DNA of 64,000 nt. It comes from an uncultured Blautia sp. GTDB lineage: Bacteria; Bacillota; Clostridia; Lachnospirales; Lachnospiraceae. The stretch is from assembly GCA_900551075.1 (NCBI GenBank), contig URVB01000002.1, forward strand, positions 1 to 64,000, written 5' to 3'. Under the pieces are notes generated by a model that was not told where the DNA came from, searched no databases, and saw nothing but the letters and a program-made list of their open reading frames with translations. Within the stretch, counting starts at the first letter, position 1. Each line of letters opens with the position of its first letter. Made by a program: the position numbers and the translations under genes. Shown here in pieces: positions 59,490 to 64,000 of this stretch.

Positions 59490-62080
59490 CGGTTCCCATC
59501 CTTTATCATTGTAGTAAATTCCCCGTCCTCAACATCCAGCACAATCGTACCTCCTGCATGAACATCACCCGAAAGAATCCGTCTTGCTGCAAGAGTCTCA
59601 ACATATTTCTGCAGATACCGTTTCAGCGGACGTGCACCGTAAACCGGATCATATCCATTTTCGATCACCTGTGACTTGGCTGCATCTGTCAGCTCCAGGG
59701 AAAGTTCCTGGTCAGAAAGACGTTTATCCAACTCTTTCACCAGTAAGTCTACTATCATACCAATGTTGCCTTTTGTCAAGGGTTTAAATAAAATCGTTTC
59801 ATCCAAACGATTCAAAAACTCCGGACGGAAATGGTTTCGCAGATCATTCATAACCAGTTGTTCCGCTTCCGGCTTGATTTCACCCTTTTCATCAATTCCC
59901 TCCAGAAGATACGGGGAACCGATATTCGAGGTCATTATCAGGATTGTGTTTTTGAAATCCACGGTTCTCCCCTGCGAATCTGTGATACGTCCATCGTCCA
60001 ATACCTGCAAAAGGACATTGAATACATCCGGATGGGCCTTCTCAATTTCGTCAAACAAAACAACGCTGTAGGGTTTTCTGCGCACAGCCTCTGTCAACTG
60101 GCCGCCCTCCTCATATCCCACATATCCCGGAGGCGCTCCGATCAATCTGGATACAGAATATTTCTCCATATATTCACTCATATCAATACGAACCATATTC
60201 TGCTCATCATCAAACAGATTTTCCGCAAGAGCCTTGGCAAGCTCTGTTTTACCGACACCGGTCGGCCCCAAAAACAGGAAGGAACCGATTGGCTTTGTCG
60301 GATCCTTGATCCCCGCCTTTGACCGAAGAATTGCATCTGTTACTCTGCGCACGCCCTCGTCCTGTCCGATCACACGCTGATGAAGCTGCTCCTCCAGCCC
60401 CAGAAGCTTGGTCCGCTCACCTTCCGTCAGCTTCGTTACCGGAATCCCCGTCCATCGGGAAATGATCCTTGCAATTTCGTCATCCGTGACAGCTTCATGA
60501 ACCAGTCTGCGGTCGCCTTCTTTAACATTTCGTTCTTCAATCTCCAATTCCTGCTGCAATTTCGGAAGCTCACCGTACTGAAGCTCCGCCATTTTTTCCA
60601 GATCATAGCTCTGCTGTGCGATCTGAATCTGTTTATTCACATCTTCAATCTGCTCACGAAGCTTCTGAAGTTTTTCAACGGAATGCTTTTCATTATCCCA
60701 CTGAGCTTTCTGCGCATTAAACGCATCCCGCATTTCTGCAAGCTCCTTTCGGATACCTTCCAGACGCTCCTTACTCAGATTGTCCGTCTCCTTTTTCAGG
60801 GCGGATTCTTCAATCTCCAGCTGCATGATCTTTCTTCTTTGTTCGTCCAGCTCCGTAGGCATGGAATCCAATTCGGTCTTGATCAGAGCACATGCCTCAT
60901 CTACCAGGTCGATCGCCTTATCAGGCAGAAACCGATCCGAAATATATCTGTGGGATAATGTTGCAGCAGCTACCAGCGCACTGTCTGTGATTTTTACTCC
61001 ATGATAAACCTCATAGCGTTCTTTCAGTCCGCGAAGAATGGAGATCGTATCCTCCACAGTCGGCTCATCCACCATAACAGGCTGGAAACGCCGCTCCAAG
61101 GCCGCATCCTTCTCAATATACTGGCGGTATTCATCCAGAGTGGTCGCCCCGATACAATGCAACTCCCCTCTCGCCAGCATAGGCTTCAGCATATTTCCTG
61201 CATCCATGGCACCGTCGGTCTTGCCGGCACCAACAATCAGATGAAGCTCATCAATAAACAGGATGATATTGCCTTCACTTTTTTTCACTTCCTCCAGAAC
61301 TGCCTTCAAACGCTCCTCGAACTCGCCTCTGTATTTGGCGCCTGCCACTAAGGCTCCCATATCCAGAGCAAAAATCCTCTTATCCTTCAGTCCCTCCGGT
61401 ACATCCCCCCGGACGATCCGCTGTGCCAATCCCTCAATTGCAGCCGTTTTACCAACACCCGGCTCACCGATCAGAACGGGATTGTTCTTGGTCTTACGGG
61501 AAAGGATCCGAATAATATTTCGGATTTCCGCATCTCGTCCGATCACAGGGTCCAGCTTCTGATTTCTGGCTTTTTCCACCAGATCCTCGCCGTATTTATT
61601 TAAAGTATCATACGTAGCCTCCGGATTGTCACTGACTACGCGCTGGTTACCTCTGACAGTGGACAATGCCTTAAGAAACCGCTCTCTGGTAATCCCGAAC
61701 TCCCGAAATATCTTCTGTACACTGGGGCTTGGCTGCTTCAGCAGAGCCAGGAACAAATGCTCCACGGAAACATATTCATCACCCATGGCTCTTGCCTCAT
61801 CCTCTGCACTGACCAGAGCCTTATTCAGATACTGTCCGAATCGAAGCTCGCCTCCGGATACCTTCACACGGGCATCCAATGCGTTCTTTACAACATTCAG
61901 GAAATACTCTTTATTGATTTCCATTTTTTCAATTAATTTTAAAATCAGACTGTCTTCCTGTGTCAGCAGGGAATACAGCAAATGCTCCTGTTCGATTTCC
62001 TGGTTGCCGTATTCATAAGCAATTTTTTCCAGGTTCTGGACCGCCTGTATTGATTTCTGTGTGAATTTACTGATATTCAT
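59486..62080 (-). CDS. clpB: ClpB protein disaggregase
   Basis: The 864-residue AAA+ chaperone rescues aggregated proteins with DnaK. It has the Clp N domain (about 1-145) and two ATPase modules with Walker A GEPGVGKTAAIEG (about 203-215) and GPTGVGKTELAKAL (about 605-618). Between them lies a full-length coiled-coil M domain (about 410-525), which separates ClpB from ClpC/ClpE. No zinc finger or UVR motif is seen. The start at 62080 follows AGGAGG; 40 more open codons upstream run through the promoter and are rejected. Control is by CIRCE/HrcA. Confidence 0.96.
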   Translation of the reverse strand: MNISKFTQKSIQAVQNLEKIAYEYGNQEIEQEHLLYSLLTQEDSLILKLIEKMEINKEYFLNVVKNALDARVKVSGGELRFGQYLNKALVSAEDEARAMGDEYVSVEHLFLALLKQPSPSVQKIFREFGITRERFLKALSTVRGNQRVVSDNPEATYDTLNKYGEDLVEKARNQKLDPVIGRDAEIRNIIRILSRKTKNNPVLIGEPGVGKTAAIEGLAQRIVRGDVPEGLKDKRIFALDMGALVAGAKYRGEFEERLKAVLEEVKKSEGNIILFIDELHLIVGAGKTDGAMDAGNMLKPMLARGELHCIGATTLDEYRQYIEKDAALERRFQPVMVDEPTVEDTISILRGLKERYEVYHGVKITDSALVAAATLSHRYISDRFLPDKAIDLVDEACALIKTELDSMPTELDEQRRKIMQLEIEESALKKETDNLSKERLEGIRKELAEMRDAFNAQKAQWDNEKHSVEKLQKLREQIEDVNKQIQIAQQSYDLEKMAELQYGELPKLQQELEIEERNVKEGDRRLVHEAVTDDEIARIISRWTGIPVTKLTEGERTKLLGLEEQLHQRVIGQDEGVRRVTDAILRSKAGIKDPTKPIGSFLFLGPTGVGKTELAKALAENLFDDEQNMVRIDMSEYMEKYSVSRLIGAPPGYVGYEEGGQLTEAVRRKPYSVVLFDEIEKAHPDVFNVLLQVLDDGRITDSQGRTVDFKNTILIMTSNIGSPYLLEGIDEKGEIKPEAEQLVMNDLRNHFRPEFLNRLDETILFKPLTKGNIGMIVDLLVKELDKRLSDQELSLELTDAAKSQVIENGYDPVYGARPLKRYLQKYVETLAARRILSGDVHAGGTIVLDVEDGEFTTMIKDGNR

Positions 62081-62147
62081 AGGCTTTCCTCCTAAAATAT
62101 AAAATCGTATTCTGATAAAAATACTGTGTTTTCTTTGTTCTATCAGG

Positions 62148-62176
62148 AATATAACACGTTTTATTAGCACTGTCAA
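62148..62176 (-). promoter_or_regulatory. Promoter of clpB
   Basis: Minus strand: TTGACA (62171-62176), 17-base spacer, TATATT (62148-62153). The -35 lies inside the CIRCE element. Confidence 0.85.
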
Positions 62177-62190
62177 GAGGCGAGTGCTAA
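62164..62190. promoter_or_regulatory. CIRCE element (HrcA operator)
   Basis: TTAGCACTG, nine bases, GAGTGCTAA: the CIRCE pattern TTAGCACTC-N9-GAGTGCTAA with a single change (G for C at position 9 of the left arm). HrcA bound here would cover the clpB -35. Confidence 0.93.
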
Positions 62191-62273
62191 TTTTATTCAT
62201 TACAGCTCTGACTTTAAATCAAACAAACACATTGCCTGTCAGCTTCCATCCATCGAAATATCTTTCGTTTATT

Positions 62274-62301
62274 AAAAAAGAATCCTGCTTAACAGGATTC
62301 T
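62274..62301 (-). terminator. Terminator of the FAD-Rieske gene
   Basis: GAATCCTG-TTAA-G-CAGGATTC, an 8-bp stem, followed on the minus strand by TTTTTTAAT, just after the gene's stop at 62311. Confidence 0.85.
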
Positions 62302-62310
62302 CCGCCGCTC

Positions 62311-63621
62311 TCACCATTTTCGCCTCTGCACCAAATCCCCGTTTGCCGGATTATCCAAAAGCCGCCCTTCCCCGTCAAATCTGGAACCATGACACGGACA
62401 GTCCCAGGAATGCTCGGCCTGATTCCATTTCAGGGCGCAGCCCAAATGCGGACATCTTTTCCGGGATATGGTGAGAAGATTTATCATAGCCTCCCAGCCG
62501 TTCAAAAGCAGCTGCGGCTTCAGCATATTTCTGGATGGACAAAATACCTCCGCAAACGGATTCTCTTTCTCCAGTATCATATCTGTAAGAAGCAATGCCG
62601 CAACCATAGAAGAAGTCATTCCCCATTTGTTAAAACCGGCTGCCACAAAACATTCCGGCATATGTTTCGAATATTTCCCAATATACGGAACTCCATCCAA
62701 TGTCATACAGTCCTGTGCTGCCCAGAAATAAGCTTCCTCTGCCAGAGGATAATATTGTTTTTGAAAATCACGAAGCGTCTGCCAGTTTCCGCCAGCTTTT
62801 CCTGTCCTGTGGCTTCCTCCGCCAACCAGCAGGAAATCTCCGTAGCTCCGGAAGGACATTCCTCCTTTTGCCTCATCCAGATACATTCCGTTCATTTTAG
62901 CCGCATTCCTCAGCGCTGTCACGTAGGAGCGGTGCTGGTACATTTTCAGGAAATACATTCCATGCTTATTGTCTATTGGAAAATGTGTAGTAATGATCAG
63001 CTTTCGGAAGGTTATAATGCCGTTGTCCGTGACTGCGGTATGAGCTTTCAGTTCCTTTACAAAAGTGTGCTCATATATTTTCAAATCCCTTGCTGTCCGT
63101 GAGATGAATTTCAGGGGATGAAACTGTGCCTGCGCCTCGAAGCTCAATGCCCCGACCGTAGGAAAAGGCAGCTCTCCGGTTTCTGTAATCTTGGCCGGAA
63201 ATCCCATTTTGTACAGCGCCTCAGCCTCATCTTCCAGCCTTTTTCTGTTATCAAGAGAATAGATATATGCTGTTTTCCTTTCAAAATCACAGTCCATATC
63301 CCTGCAAAGCCCGGCATATTTTTCTATGGCATTCTGGTTTGCATCCAGGTACAGCCTCGCCTTTTCTATCCCGGCGCTTTTCAAAAGGCGGTCATAGATC
63401 AGCCCGTGCTGCGAGGTGATTTTGGCGGTCGTATTTTTTGTAATTCCGGAACAGATCGTCCTTCCTTCCGCAAGGATATAATCAACGCCCTGCTCCTTAA
63501 GAAAATAAGCGCACAAAATTCCCGCCATACCTCCGCCTATAATCAGTACATCTGTCTCTGCGCTGCCTTTCAGCGCTTCAAACTGCGGCAGCACAGCATT
63601 TTCAGTCCAAATCGAATTCAT
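62311..63621 (-). CDS. FAD-dependent oxidoreductase with compact C-terminal Rieske motif
   Basis: The 436-residue protein has an N-terminal DAO-type FAD fold (DVLIIGGGMAGILCAYFL, about 24-41; GGNWQTLRDF and AAGFNKWGMTSSMVAALL near the end of the fold, about 280-350). A short Rieske centre follows: RCPHLGCALKWN and DCPCHGSRF, the C-x-H and C-x2-H ligands at about 389-412. The segment between the flavin domain and the first Rieske cysteine is short, so the usual N-terminal strands of the Rieske fold are missing. Substrate unknown; YhfW-like family. Monocistronic, with GAAGGA before the ATG. Confidence 0.85.
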   Translation of the reverse strand: MNSIWTENAVLPQFEALKGSAETDVLIIGGGMAGILCAYFLKEQGVDYILAEGRTICSGITKNTTAKITSQHGLIYDRLLKSAGIEKARLYLDANQNAIEKYAGLCRDMDCDFERKTAYIYSLDNRKRLEDEAEALYKMGFPAKITETGELPFPTVGALSFEAQAQFHPLKFISRTARDLKIYEHTFVKELKAHTAVTDNGIITFRKLIITTHFPIDNKHGMYFLKMYQHRSYVTALRNAAKMNGMYLDEAKGGMSFRSYGDFLLVGGGSHRTGKAGGNWQTLRDFQKQYYPLAEEAYFWAAQDCMTLDGVPYIGKYSKHMPECFVAAGFNKWGMTSSMVAALLLTDMILEKENPFAEVFCPSRNMLKPQLLLNGWEAMINLLTISRKRCPHLGCALKWNQAEHSWDCPCHGSRFDGEGRLLDNPANGDLVQRRKW

Positions 63622-63759
63622 AAATTACCGTCCTTCTGACCCCTTTATCAGGAATCCCGTTTTCTATATTCTGCACAGCCGACAGCAATTTATACAATGA
63701 TCGATGATGCAGGTAACACATCCGCCTGTATATCCCGCCTTATCCTGTGCGGAGCACAT

Positions 63760-64000
63760 TCACAGGCCTCTCATCATTGCGGACATGACACATCCGCCTC
63801 TTGCCCCGCAGGAAAGCACCTCTTCCATCTGTTGCTCCTTCAATCCAATTCCTCCGATTGCATAGACCGGAATGGAAACAGCTCTGCATACTTCACTGAG
63901 AAAAGCAGGTCCTCTTGGCGGAACGCCTTTTTTGCAGTCTGTGGTGTAAATGTGTCCTGCCGTCAGATAAGAAGCACCCAGCAGCTCCGCCTCTCTGGCA
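63760..64000 (-). CDS. ThiE/TenI-family protein, C-terminal part (cut by the window edge)
   Basis: About 80 C-terminal residues are present; the 5' end lies beyond 64000. AELLGASYLTAGHIYTTDC, KKGVPPRGPAFLSEV and VYAIGGIG follow the TIM-barrel of thiamine-phosphate synthase/TenI (AGPVFPTxxKKxxPPxG and PxxAIGGI in the family). GARGGCVMSAMMRGL ends it, close to GxxGVAVxSAI. HIYTTDCKK is slightly unlike classic ThiE, so a TenI-type or ThiE-like variant is possible. Confidence 0.75.
   Translation of the reverse strand, partial: AREAELLGASYLTAGHIYTTDCKKGVPPRGPAFLSEVCRAVSIPVYAIGGIGLKEQQMEEVLSCGARGGCVMSAMMRGL

Noticed and set aside
62081..62200. ClpB start 40 codons upstream
   Set aside because: It would translate through the promoter and the CIRCE element; AGGAGG stands before 62080.

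Overview
The window looks like chromosome of a spore-forming, low-to-moderate G+C Gram-positive gut bacterium of the Lachnospiraceae type. The evidence is a complete SigF operon, spoVA germination genes, an alpha/beta-type spore protein, the murB-rapZ-whiA-crh block, AddAB, CIRCE control of clpB and a T-box on valS. This placement is by gene content and protein flavour; no rRNA marker is present. Almost everything is ordinary chromosomal backbone. No CRISPR array, prophage, complete insertion sequence, tRNA or rRNA was seen.

Layout. 1-134: promoter and structured leader read leftwards, most like a ribosomal-protein (S10) operon leader whose gene lies outside the window. 238-2380: a SipW-like membrane protein and a PAP2 phosphatase, fired from overlapping divergent promoters. 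2489-6309 (minus): tcdA, murB, rapZ, whiA and a Crh-like HPr. 6526-10728: spoVAB, an opposing araC-type regulator, then spoVAC-AD-AE-AA. 10824-16989 (minus): a LacI-controlled beta-fructoside utilisation operon (binding protein, two permeases, GH32 hydrolase). 17270-17921: queT behind a structured leader that may be a preQ1-sensing riboswitch. 18012-19473 (minus): spoIIAA-spoIIAB-sigF.

19649-27730 (minus): a zinc-ribbon/TPR membrane protein, a 50-residue protein, folC, an LTA-synthase-like enzyme and T-box-controlled valS. 27754-32352 (minus): an ABC pair whose permease carries a roughly 500-residue coiled coil. 32377-34545: deoC and pyrimidine-nucleoside phosphorylase. 34590-37180: a spore protein, then padR-HAAS-DUF4097-PspC, an envelope-response-like operon. 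37262-45743: an rRNA m5C methyltransferase and addBA. 45892-51307: a small membrane protein, nadE, hslO, a methyltransferase and a lipoprotein. 51485-58597: helD, ybjQ, and a MarR-controlled asymmetric ABC exporter. 58827-59296: a decayed gene fragment. 59316-62190: clpB with a CIRCE operator and a coupled DUF4250 gene. 62311-64000: an FAD-Rieske oxidoreductase and the 3' end of a thiE/tenI-like gene.

The parts most worth a second look are the regulatory RNAs (left edge, queT, valS), the three-site LacI operator arrangement, the Crh-like protein with Glu at position 15, the fructoside-binding protein that has lost its lipobox cysteine, the split and reordered spoVA cluster, and the giant coiled-coil FtsX-type permease. 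I found no convincing wholly new defence or mobile system. All coordinates and motifs were read by eye; no homology or folding software was run.
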